Shown here piece by piece: positions 42,355 to 52,421 of a stretch of 64,000 nt of DNA. The notes beneath the pieces are model-generated. The model ran no database searches and was not told the origin of the DNA. It saw only the letters and a list, made by a program, of their open reading frames with translations. Position 1 is the stretch's first letter; each line of letters starts with the position of its first letter. A program made the translations under genes and the position numbers. Source of the stretch: Guillardia theta CCMP2712 (taxonomy: Eukaryota > Cryptophyceae > Pyrenomonadales > Geminigeraceae); the NCBI RefSeq assembly GCF_000315625.1, contig NW_005434663.1, positions 800,666 through 864,665 of the forward strand, read 5' to 3'.

Positions 42355-43668
42355 TCACCTGCAAGCTCGCAACCTGCTGACGCTGTGGATCGAACGGCAT
42401 CTTTGTGGGTCGGTCCTGCAACAAGGCTGGTCGATAATGCAAGTCACGGAGAGATGTTTGAGTACCATAGCGAAGTTGAAGTGGTCCCCGCAGACGATCA
42501 AGATAGCTTCTCGACCATACCTCTCATCTCTGCACAACGTACAAGATGAGACATGCAAGCGAACGCTATTTGAGGAGACGGCCCAGGGCTCACCTTGTCA
42601 AGGCAAGGTATGGCCCCTTCCCTTCCGGGAGGAGCTCCCAGCGTTCCAAGTAGATGTGCTACACGCTGCTCTCACGGCCTGCCTTCCCCTCCTCTTGTAC
42701 CTGATCGAATTCATCTCTCGCATATCCCCACTCTTTCCAAACTTTCCCGTCCTCTCTCATCTCGATCCTCCACCTGCTGCCCCGTCACAACGTCGACAGC
42801 AAGCACCTCTCTTCACTTGTTCGGCCTCGGCCTCATCTTCCCCACAAAGTTCCAGTCGATCGCATGATGGCGAGTGCAGACAGGAGGGTTCTCAATCGTC
42901 CATGGCCCTTAAACTGACCGTCAGGCAATCCGCTGAGATCCGAGGGCAAGGGTCTTGGTTGCCCTGGAGGGGAGGGTTACCACCTTGGTTCAGCAGCGAG
43001 TATCCAGCGAAACAATGGCGGCGAGCCAACAAGCGCAAGTCAACATCAGAGAGCTGAGAGAAGCCATGGATGTCCTGCCACTTCTTGTTTTCCTCAAGGT
43101 TGGGGATGCGGAGGTCGATGAAGAGACTAGGGGTCTGCAGGTTGTACACTGACTCAGTCCTGCTGTCCGAGTGTATCCACCCTCCAAGGAAGAGAGGGCG
43201 GAACCATGCCCCGACAACGATGTCGTGCGTCCTCTTCTCTCTCTTCCACTTGCCGAAGGCTGCGTGGGTTGATCCTTTCACCTGAGGACGGAAGGGGGGT
43301 CAGAACGGGAGGGGTAGAGTTGAAACTTCTTCAACTGGAGCTCCAGCGCTCACTTGCTACACAACAAGACTGGTTGCATGACAGACGGCAACGACAATGT
43401 CACGATAGACGCACGAGAACACCATGGCGGCATGAACGCTGCTCTATCGACGTCAACACATCTCGCACATCCTCGCGAGGATCCCCCCGACAAGCACGCC
43501 GCTACCTCTCCCTCTCCACCTCACGCCCAGGGTCACCCAGGAGCATGTCCTTGCCTTGTGGAAGTGCGGGAGGTCTTCTTCCTTCCATGAGAATCGAGGA
43601 GCATCGAAGAGCCGCTCGATCCTCCCTCCCCCGCTCACCATGACGCCCTGCTCCTTGCTCCATTCCAT
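42355..43668 (-). CDS. Conserved-looking unknown protein, multi-exon
   Basis: The central exon (43280-42981) encodes KGSTHAAFGKWKREKRTHDI, a tryptophan-rich WFRPLFLGGWIHSDS and TPSLFIDLRIPNLEENKKW. A 73-nt intron (42908-42980) with matching phase leads to PWTIENPPVCTRHHAIDWNF and VGKMRPRPNK. A later exon near 42555-42440 gives EAILIVCGDHFNFAM. Upstream, 43668-43500 encodes SGGGRIERLFDAPRFSWKEE, which could be an earlier exon. The order and the tryptophan/histidine-rich character suggest one ordered domain; I do not recognise the family with confidence. Divergent from the VMA12-like gene at 43710, so they may share a promoter of less than 100 bases. Confidence 0.5.
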
Positions 43669-43709
43669 CTAGGAGATGGCGAGCCTGCCTCAGAACAGGG
43701 GGCGCTGCT

Positions 43710-44585
43710 ATGCCGCTACTGGAGACGACGGGGAGGATGGTGGACGCGATGAGAGAGGTGCGGGCGTCGGGGAAGCTGACGAAGGAGGAGCAAGACCTCC
43801 TGGTGAGTTCTCGCAACAGCCGCTCTTGCTCGCAGTGCTCATCATCCCTTGATGCCCGTCCTACCTCTCGCATCTTCCTGCTCTTGTCGCAAGTGACTTG
43901 CGGTACTGATGACCATCTCGAGGCAGACAGTCTTGCATCCTTGTTCTCTTGCCCGCTCTTGACATGTGTGGATCAGGACCGATTTGGAACAACGGCGAAG
44001 GCCTATCCTTTAGAAGTTGTAGAGCTCCTGCGCTCCAAGTTGACGCCGCGTCCTTGTTTGCACGAGTTACTGGAGGGGAGCAGGATTCCTCTTCCTGACA
44101 AGCCTGCTCCACGGAAGAAGTCTCCTGAGTTGGAGGCAAGGCTTGCCAAGATCAAGGCGCAGATCGAAGAGCAGGAGTACGACATGATGACAAGAGACGT
44201 CCGGAGGGCAGAGTTGGACCAAGGGGATCCCTCAGATTTTAAATCTGCCTCAGGCGCTATAGGGGAGGGGCTCAATGTGCTTGTCACCAAAGGCACCGCC
44301 TTTGCTACGGGATATTATGCATCAGTCGCGGCATGGGGAACGGATCCGTTCTGGAACACGATCGCGGGGCTAGTGGGGCTGATCATCGGATTTTTCATCG
44401 AGACGACCCTGTTTGTTGCGAGGTCGTCAAGGGTGATTTCTGAGCAGGACATGAGGAGGAGGAGGGACAGGAACAAGCTCTCGGGTGTGGACAAGATCTC
44501 TCAGATCATCGAGACAACAAACTCTTCAGGGTCGACACCTCAGGGTGAGATATCGGCTGAAGGCAGCACTGAAGGCGGAGACTGA
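43710..44585 (+). CDS. VMA12/TMEM199-like V-ATPase assembly factor
   Basis: Exons 43710-43802 and 43977-44585 give 233 residues. The intron 43803-43976 is 174 nt, stop-free and in frame, so it can be mistaken for coding. After LTKEEQDLL comes the family hallmark CLHELLEGSRIPLPDKPAPR, KSPELEARLAKIKAQIEEQE and YDMMTRDV, as in Vma12p/TMEM199. Two hydrophobic segments follow (GTAFATGYYASVAAWG and FWNTIAGLVGLIIGFFIETT), then a basic cytosolic tail. Known relatives are ER membrane proteins needed to assemble the Vo sector of the vacuolar H+-ATPase. Length is usual for the family. Confidence 0.85.
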   Translation: MPLLETTGRMVDAMREVRASGKLTKEEQDLLVSSRNSRSCSQCSSSLDARPTSRIFLLLSQVTCGTDDHLEADSLASLFSCPLLTCVDQDRFGTTAKAYPLEVVELLRSKLTPRPCLHELLEGSRIPLPDKPAPRKKSPELEARLAKIKAQIEEQEYDMMTRDVRRAELDQGDPSDFKSASGAIGEGLNVLVTKGTAFATGYYASVAAWGTDPFWNTIAGLVGLIIGFFIETTLFVARSSRVISEQDMRRRRDRNKLSGVDKISQIIETTNSSGSTPQGEISAEGSTEGGD

Positions 44586-45000
44586 AAGATGGTGTTGTGT
44601 GAGTAAAACATGGTCTGCATGCTGTTGAACATGTGGAGATGAACGACGGACAGGAGAACAGACGATGGAGCGAGGGAGAGGATAGGCAGAGAGGAAGGGA
44701 GAAGTGGTAGACGAGGGAGAGAACGAGAAGGAACTCAGTCTTGACTAGATGGCGAGCGACTGAGGGGTAGGAGGAGGAGGAGGAGGAGGAGGAGGAGGAG
44801 GAGCGAGAGAGCAGCCGCAACGGGAGGAGAGAGAAGATGTCAGAGCATGACTGGCACGATGAACTATGAGTGTACTTGCGTTCTACTACCAGTCGCTTCC
44901 TACGTATTTCTCCTGGATGTCTCTCTGAACCATACCCCACCCCGAGATACTTCACAATTCTATCGAAAAAGCAGGGGTAGTCCGCCGCCTTTCGGGATCC
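44586..45000. other. Intergenic with (GGA)n run
   Basis: 3' flank of the VMA12-like gene and upstream region of the glycosyltransferase gene. (GGA)n lies at about 44770-44803. No gene seen. Confidence 0.5.
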
Positions 45001-46606
45001 ATGTCTCGACACGGCATGCCTTATCATGCCCGGAGGACGACGTTGGCGATCATGGCGATGCTGGTGGTGGCGATCTCCTGTCAGGAGGAGAGAGCAGATA
45101 TCTCACGGGATCGTCATGCTACATGCTCCCATGCAGATGGAAGTTGCGAGGATGCAGCGCATGGGAGTGATCTTGTCAGTGTAGTCACACCCACTCGAGG
45201 AAAGACACAGAAATGGCACGAGCTGCTGTACAAGTGCTTCATGCATCAAACTTACCAGCCAAGGTCAGGAGGAGTAATAGTTTTCAAAGTCTCATGCTCA
45301 TTTTCAGAGAGCTCATCGTCCTCGATACCTCTAAGAAGCCATCTCCCTTCTTCTCAACGTTGAATCAATCGAATGTGTATTACATACATTTGAAAGTAAG
45401 GGCACGATATTTGACCTTCATACCTCACTTTTTATTATCTTCTTTGTTTGACGGACTTTTTCAGAACAACAAGATGAGCCTGGGATCGAAAAGAAACTTG
45501 CTCGCATCAAGGTATGCCCTGAATGATATGGAACAAGTGGTTGGATTGACAGAACCTCTTGCAGTGCGAATGGAACGATCTTGGCACATTTTGATGATGA
45601 CGACTGGTCAACCATCACTGGTCCTCCATTTCACTAATACTTCTTCAAACAGGTACAGCCCTAACTACTTGTCCGTCATGGTAAATGCCCTGTAAGTACT
45701 CGACAGTGCTCGAGTATTGAGACCAAATATGACATGTAATCTCCTAGACAGAGACAGAAGGTAGAGTTTGTCAAGCTTTCAGGCTGGTATGTCTACAGCT
45801 GCAAATTCAAATACTTTGGATACTTCAGCTCTGGTTGTTCTCGTTTCGCGCTGATCTCGTGGCTGACTGGCCGTTGCAGAGGAAACAGCAGTCTTCGGAG
45901 AGGTCAAGGACGATGTGCACGACGGGTAAGCACAGACGCTCTTTTGGAAGTACTTCTTCTTACCTTTGAGAAAGGCTCAAATACTCTCTGTTTCTGGATC
46001 CAAGACACGATATCATCCAGGTAGGAGATGTTGAAGCTGGAAGGCCCCCGTGACAAGCCTGTGTCCAAGACATGGGTCATGGGACCGTCAGATGCCTACG
46101 ACAAGTCCCTTCGAGATGAGACCAGGTTCGGGTTTGGTTTCAGGTTGTCATGGATGAAGGCTGTCGAATCGTGAACTCAGCAGCAATGCAGTTACGTGTA
46201 CACCAAGTCTTTGGTGGAAAGATTTCAGTTCAACAGAACTCAGACCTTTGGTGAGGACCTGAACTTCATTCATAGAATTCTCCAGGTCAATGTGGCTGTG
46301 TCAAAACTTCTCTCCAGTTGACGTTGACGGCAGGCAGGAACTCATGTGCATATTTTCGATGATCGCAAAGGACTTGTCCTTCATGTCCAGGTATGAAGAA
46401 TCAAACTAATCGATCACAAACAAAGAATGTAAATCTCTGCTCTTTCAGGGGTCTTGGAACTCAGCTAGAATACCCACACAGTATAAGGTGCGTATGCTGA
46501 AAACAATCCTATCATACAAGTCCTGTGATAGCATCTGCAGATTCCCCTGCACCTCATTGACATTGTTTTTGACAAGACTGTACTAAATTACACCAGATGT
46601 AAATAA
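45001..46606 (+). CDS. Family 2-like glycosyltransferase, many short introns
   Basis: Start ATG 45001 (or 45016) gives a signal/anchor RRTTLAIMAMLVVAISC. The catalytic domain opens with DLVSVVTPTRGKTQKWHELL and continues over small introns: CFMHQTYQPR, ELIVLDTSKKPSPFFS, KMSLGSKRNLLAS, then ANGTILAHFDDDDW, whose Asp cluster is the metal/nucleotide-sugar DXD-type motif. Later exons give YSPNYLSVMVNAL, VEFVKLSGWYVYSCKFKYF, YVYTKSLVERFQFNRTQTFG with EDLNFIHRIL, and GTHVHIFDDRKGLVLHVQ. The final exon, from 46541, ends NYTRCK with stop 46604-46606. At least ten introns of about 40-90 nt are needed. The acceptor sugar and substrate are unknown; location in the secretory pathway is inferred from the leader. 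Confidence 0.7.
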
Positions 46607-46643
46607 ACTTCACCTTGTAAATACTTGCATACTTCCGTCTCTG

Positions 46644-48320
46644 TCATCGGTTGTTCCCTGTACCTGTCAGCATGTGGTTGATGGCTTCTTGTGCACCCTG
46701 CGGGTTCCCAGTAGCTGTAGATAACGATCAGGTCTATAATGTCACACAGACGATTTTTGTTCACCTTGTAAGCATCGAGCGTGCAAGAAGACTGCCGTTG
46801 AGTGCAAAGGATCGTGTGCAGCCTGATTGCGACTGTGAGTACAACTCTTATGATAGATGATTCGCTCACGGGCTGAAGCTGAATGGCTTCAGCAAAGGAA
46901 GCTAGAGCCAAGTCCTTCCTCCCGAACTCCTCGTAACACTTCCCGAAGACGATACAGACTTCTGCTTTCTGCTTGGAAGTCACTGGATGAAATGGTCAGG
47001 CTGAGACAAAATCTGCAAGAGATTCGGCTACATGTCACTTGACCGCCCCTCTTTCTTAGGTTCTTCACCAAAACCAAAGCTTTGCCGAATAGGCTGAGAT
47101 CAACAAACCTATTGAGAAGTGTCAGCCAATCTTAGCCTACGGCAATTTGCTTGCAAACTTTTGAGCGAGGAGGATAACAATCCTGTCAGAAATGTGTCAA
47201 GCTGCTTTTGCACTGCAACGGAAAGGATAGAATGAAGCGTGGGTCGAGGGTGATATGAGATGAGAAGAGCTGCGGTGGGAGGGCAGCGGCAATGGAGCAG
47301 GCACCTTGGTTCATCAGGGTTCGCAGCAACAGCATCCATGAGATAATCAATTCCCTTGATCACCTGAAAATGCAGATTACAGGAAGAGAAACTCCACAAA
47401 CAAGGGATGAGCACGATATCTTACATCATCAGTTTCAAAGCATTTCTCTGCCTTGTACACCGCCTCCCAGATTGAATCCTTGTCCTTCTTTGGCTCCTTG
47501 AGTGGCTGATCTTGTGAGATCCTAACGAACTTGTCTTCTCGCGCGTCTTCCTTGCTATCCTTCGTCCTCGTCCTCGAGTTCTTGCGCTCCTTGTCCTCTT
47601 TGAGAAGTTCGTCGAGCCTCGTAAGGATTCGTGATCGACTGTCTGTTTGCGGCTTCTCCTCGAACTTAAAACTCTCCTCCCTCCTCGAATTTACAGGTCT
47701 GCTCTCATATAAGCTACTCTGCCGGCGACTTTGCATGCTCTCAGTGGGTAAACGCTTCCCTTTCTTCCAGTTACGAACTTCCTCTAAAGCAGATTCCAAA
47801 ACATCATTTTCATGGACCATGTTGAGATGTCTCTGACGGGTTCCTGGTAAGAGCAACTCATACAAGTCCTGGTTGTTGTGGTTCTCGGCCATGTTTTTCT
47901 CTGCAGCGTCCTTCTCGTCTTTTAATTTTTGGTACGATTGCGTCAATTCTTCTATCTGGATATGATTCGTCAAATACAGAAATGGGAAGAGAAAACAAGA
48001 GAAAGCCGAATCAAGATCGTCGGAGCGGTTTCAAGGAGAACATGTGTTTCAAGACAATACAAATGTTTCGAAAGACTCACCCGGAATACAAGAGCTTCGT
48101 TCCAGGCCGCTGCCATGTCTTCCACTAATCCACCACCTCTGGCTTCCCGGCCGAACACACTGACACCCGATGCGCCTCCTGCTCCTGCTCCTGCTCCTGC
48201 TCCTCTTCCTCCTCCTCCTCCTTCTGCTGATCCTCCTGCTCCTCCTGCATCTCTTCGACCCCATCCTCTTCCCCACGCTGCGGTCATCAGCGCGTCTCCC
48301 GGCATAGCCGTTGAAGCCAT
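46644..48320 (-). CDS. Coiled-coil and TPR-like protein
   Basis: Exon 1 (48320-48081) encodes MASTAMPGDALMTAAWGRGW and a Gly/Ala-rich linker ending NEALVFR. A 125-nt intron leads to exon 2 (47955-47425), with a coiled coil (ELTQSYQKLKDEKDAAEKN) and a basic, charged stretch, ending WEAVYKAEKCFETDD. Following exons encode VIKGIDYLMDAVAANPDEPR, KQLDTFLTGLLSSSLKSLQ, LFGKALVLVKNLRK and AEVCIVFGKCYEEFGRKDLA with LASFAEAIQLQP, typical TPR helices. The last exon ends INHMLTGTGNNR, stop 46644-46646. Convergent with the glycosyltransferase, 38 bases apart. TPRs mediate protein binding; partner unknown. Confidence 0.65.
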
Positions 48321-49103
48321 CGGGGAGAAATCTTTACTCAACACAAAGTACACTTGTAACGGATTCTAACACCCACAAAACGGTTTTTGGGACCAGGAAC
48401 TTGGTACTACCCACCCTCTCGTTTAGGCACACCTTGCTTGAGTACCGTTTAAAGTATTGTGAAAGAGGGGGTACTTTTAGTCTTGGTCACTACCCCTGTA
48501 GACTACTACCCCATCATGAGAGAGGCAAGGTAGGAAACTCCCGGACGACCACGACCACGACCTCCTCGTCTCCTCGCCTCGCCTCGCCTCGCCTCGCCTC
48601 GCCTCTCCTATCCTCGCCTCGCCTCGCCTCGCCTCGCCTCGCATCTCCTTCCTCTTGCTCCTCCCTCGCCCTCTTGATTGTCCTGGTCTGATTCCCGTCT
48701 TGGTGCTAGTCCCTGCTCATCCTTGCTCCGACCCTGCTACATCATTTTTCAAGCAGGGTTAGCTTCCATCTATCATATCATGTTTCTGGAGAACCTCACG
48801 AACCAATAATATCCTTTCAATCTCCTTGTTTTTATCCCTTGCACAATGACACACCCTTGCAACACATTCGAATCAACCTTATCAGCTTCTCTCTTTCGCC
48901 CCAGCAGTCACTCTTTCACCTAGACTCTCTGTCTCCTAGTCTCCAACTTTTCCTCGTCAATACCTCTCTTTCCTTGGGAATCTAATTTCTCGTGTATTCC
49001 CTGCCATGTAGTTCTGCTGTCCTGAAAACAGTCTTTCTCACATGTTTCCACGACCATTCTTTCACTTGTAATCATTTTCCTGCCCAATCTACAGGTTCGC
49101 GCG
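48321..49103. other. Intergenic with (CCTCG)n repeat
   Basis: Upstream region of the TPR gene (minus) and coiled-coil gene (plus). 48380-48520 carries GGTACTACCC/GGGGGTAC words also seen in the 71-bp repeats at 11531. A GCCTC pentamer microsatellite is at 48575-48645. No gene supported. Confidence 0.5.
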
Positions 49104-50976
49104 ATGCCCGGCGAAAGGCCTTCTAGGGGATCTTCAAAGGAATCCGCGCCTGGCCAGGATCAGCAACAACCGCATGCCGCCAGGAGGAACGCAGGCAGAG
49201 AAGGGAGAGCAGGCGCAGGCCCTGACCTCTCTTCTGAGCTGATCTCGATGATACACAACGAGGTAAGAGCAGAACTGCAAAGATCTGCCAGGGGCCCTCG
49301 TGGTGAAGCAGGTGGCCTGAGGGGAGGTGAAGCAGCAGAGGTCAGGAAGCTGAGGGGAGAGGTCCGCGAGATGAAGCAATGGAGGGCAGTGGTCAGTGGC
49401 AGACTAGACCGGATTGAGCAAGAGAGGGAGGCATTCGAGGATAAGAATCGGAAGGAGATACACGAGCTTCAGCAGGCGTCCTGGCAATACAAGGAGCAAA
49501 TCAACAGGCTGACACGGGAGATGAAGAGCGTCGACGACAATGTTAGCATTGTGAAAGACAACTTGAGCGACCTGAACAGGAGCATGGACACCCGGCTTCT
49601 AAACCTGCAGAACGGCATGTTAGAAGGTGTCGCTCAGTTGTTAGGTGTACAGCAACAAACAACTTCAACCCAGCGGAGGACGTCAAATCCAAATTCCTCA
49701 CCCACTGACGAAGCCAATCAGACCTCGGAGACTTGGCGAGCAGAAGCAGCACAAGACGTGATGCAGGACAATGAAGAGGGAGAGACGAGCCATGCAGATG
49801 CAGCGAGCGCTAATGGTGCAGAGCAGATGGAGAACGATCTATTGCGCCAAGTCACTCCCCCAGCAGATGCCTCTGCTCAGTCGAACTTGGAAGAAGCGAG
49901 CAGGTTGGTCGAGAAGCTTCATCGTACGTTGCTCTGACCATACAGTTTGCAGGATGGACGAAGACAATGCTTTCAGTCAAGATCCGTTCTCAGAGCCTTC
50001 GCAGGTTCCAACCTCCATGTACCAAGAACGGTTCCACCAAGGATCGCCTGTCACCACTACTGTCACCATGCAACAGCAGCCATCTCCCATCACAGCTGAG
50101 CGCCTTTCCCGATCACAAACTCCATCTACGTCGAGGTCTCCGGACAGAACAAGGATGGAGTGCAAAATGCCAAGTTTTTACACACAAGCTCTTAGCAGCG
50201 ACACAGAGGTTCATAGGCACAGCTTTTCCAGCACATGGGAAGGAAACAATCCAGCACCCTCCTTCGGCTCTGATCAGCAGACTTCATGGAACCGCCTGAA
50301 CTTGCAAGACCAGGACCAGGACCAGGACCAGGACCAGGACCAGGACCAGGATCAGGACCAGGACCAGGACCAGGACCAGGATCAGGATCAGGATCAGGAC
50401 CAGCATCACCAGGGCCAGGGCCAGGATGGGAGACTCTCGAACGAGGTCGGCAACGATCATGAGAGCGACCTGGAGGAGATCGTCGTGGAGGAGATGGAGC
50501 CGGAGGTCAACGAGATTCTTGACTCCGAAGACGAATCACTGGAGGATCGCCAGAAGCTGCTCCAGCACTTCACAGAGGCTGAGATCGACTTCCTGACCGA
50601 GCTAGCCGAGGGCCTGAACTGGGAGGGAGGAACGCAGCAGTACAGGCAGGCCCAAGACTGCACCCTAGAGCACTACAAGAGGAAGAGGAGGGACCGTGAC
50701 ATTGTGCAAGGCGCGTTGGTCCTTATGGAGTTCAAGGTCCCGTCCGGAAGGAAGCGGAGGAGGAGCGTCGTCTTGCGCAAATACGAGAACGCGCGGAGGA
50801 GGAACCGGCACTGGTGGTGGGGGAAGGTGATCAGTACAAGTCCCGCCATGTCGGAGGAACCGAAGAAGTTCTCCGTGTACTTCGAGGACCACAAGGTCTT
50901 CGACTACAACTTCAACCATGACGAGAGGATGCGTGTAGTACGTAGACAGCTGGCTGAGCAGCTCAGGGACGACTGA
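49104..50976 (+). CDS. Coiled-coil protein with Gln-Asp repeat and basic C-terminal domain
   Basis: Two ORFs in different frames are best joined as exons 49104-49903 and 49953-50976 over a 49-nt intron (GTTGGT...TTGCAG). This gives 607 residues with the frame restored. The first part is disordered, then a coiled coil (ELISMIHNEVRAELQ, NRLTREMKSVDDNVSIVKDN). The second has a Pro/Ser/Gln-rich stretch, a GACCAG hexamer repeat (50310-50402) giving alternating Gln-Asp, an acidic EEIVVEEMEPEVNEILDSED segment, and a basic C-terminal region with HWWWGKVISTSPAM and FSVYFEDHKVFDYNF. The last resembles a Tudor/PWWP-like barrel opening, which would suggest chromatin or RNA binding (inference). Alternatively two separate genes. 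Confidence 0.55.
50310..50402. repeat. (GACCAG)n coding hexanucleotide repeat
   Basis: About 15 units with GAC/GAT alternation, encoding (DQ)n. Confidence 0.85.
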
Positions 50977-51557
50977 GCCTCCCTGTCCTCTGCCTCCTCC
51001 TTCCCCTTCTTATGCCGAAGGGAATGACTTGTAATGAAGAAGCTATCAAGCTCCCATCCTCTTCCCCTCTCTGTTCCAAGTTTGAGAGCATCCGTTGATT
51101 GCGTCGCTTCTCTCTCGTCCTCCTCTTCCTCCTCTCCCCCCCCCCCCCCCCTTCTCCTTTTCCCTCCCTTCCTCTACCTGATACTGTCTGCCATCAGTGA
51201 CACGATCGGACTGCACAAATGCATTTTCTCCCAGTGATTTTCTCCTTGAATTTGCTGAGAGGGGATGTGGGGCCCTCTATAGTGCGAATGCTGTTTGACT
51301 AGTGATGGCTGGGTGCGAAGTGTTGCTGCATGGTGGGGGGGGGGAGAAGGATGACGGGAGAGGAGAAGAGGGAGGAGGGATGGGAAAGGGAAGAAGGAAG
51401 AGAGAGGAAGAGGAGGATTCTTGCATGAAGGGAAGGGAAACGAGGAGGTTGATTTCTGACTCATTTTGCAGGCTGAAACTGATTGGATCAGCACCAGCAT
51501 GTCTTGTTGAAACTTTTTTATCATCCCTTCAGGCAAACTGCACCAACAACATCCATC
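50977..51557. other. Intergenic with C-homopolymer
   Basis: Pyrimidine-rich region with a C run of about 14 at 51137-51150 and a G run near 51336. No gene supported. Confidence 0.4.
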
Positions 51558-52046
51558 ATGCACTTCAACTATCCCCTCCTCGTCCTCCTCTTGTCCTTTG
51601 CCCTCTCTAGCGGATCTGCTTCCTCCACAAACTGCTCAGCCTCCGAAGCAACTTGGTCGATGGAAGGGACCTGCGGCAACGCGACTGGAACGAGCGCGGC
51701 GGGAGTGATCACGGACGGGCCGGGCGACTACTCGGCGTCCGAGCGATGCTTTTGGAAGATCACCACCAGCGCAGATGTTGAGCTCAAGTTCCAGTCCTTC
51801 GAGACTGAGCCAGTCCTGGACAAGCTGCAGGTCTGGTCCTGCGAGTTCTGGTCAGAGGAGATGCCATGCACAAACTGCGACAAGGTGCTGGCGTCGTTCG
51901 ACGGCTCCCTTGGAAGCTTCAACTTCACCGCCAGCAATGCAGGAGGAGGGAGACGTTGCGTTACTGTCGCCTTCTACACTGACCCGATGACTCAGCTGTT
52001 AGGGTTCTACGGGGACTGGAGCTTGAAGTGTCCTCCCCCGCAGTAG
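51558..52046 (+). CDS. Secreted single CUB-domain protein
   Basis: 162 residues from ATG 51558. The signal peptide MHFNYPLLVLLLSFALSSGS is followed by one CUB-like domain: CGNATGTSAAGVITDGPGDY (first Cys and the GVITDGPG turn), the RCFWKI strand, ELKFQSFETEPVLDKLQVW, and the closing VTVAFYTDPMTQLLGFYGDW. Cysteines are paired as expected. Several sequons (NCS, NAT, NFT). The ORF is open upstream of 51558, but the signal peptide decides the start. CUB domains mediate extracellular protein or sugar binding; partner unknown. Confidence 0.8.
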   Translation: MHFNYPLLVLLLSFALSSGSASSTNCSASEATWSMEGTCGNATGTSAAGVITDGPGDYSASERCFWKITTSADVELKFQSFETEPVLDKLQVWSCEFWSEEMPCTNCDKVLASFDGSLGSFNFTASNAGGGRRCVTVAFYTDPMTQLLGFYGDWSLKCPPPQ

Positions 52047-52163
52047 AGGAGAGGAGAGAGGAGAGAGGAGAGGAGCGTGGCTGGTTGCAGGAGGGAGGAG
52101 GGAGAAGTGAAAGGAGATATAGGTTGTGTTTCACGTGAAAGTTTACAAGAGAAGATTTCAAAC

Positions 52164-52366
52164 TCATCGTAGCCCCAACGACTTCTCGATCTCGTCCGGA
52201 AGCCTGCGGAACCAACTGGACGCAACCTGCTCGTCAAGTCATGGACGTGAAAGATGAGGGGAGGAGAAAGGAAGGAAGCAAACAGGAGGGGAATGTGGTA
52301 GCAGGAGGACAAGGAGGAAGGAGGAAGACGGTGGTTGCGGGAGTAGGCAACGAGAAGAGGAGCAGG

Positions 52367-52421
<55 letters not shown>

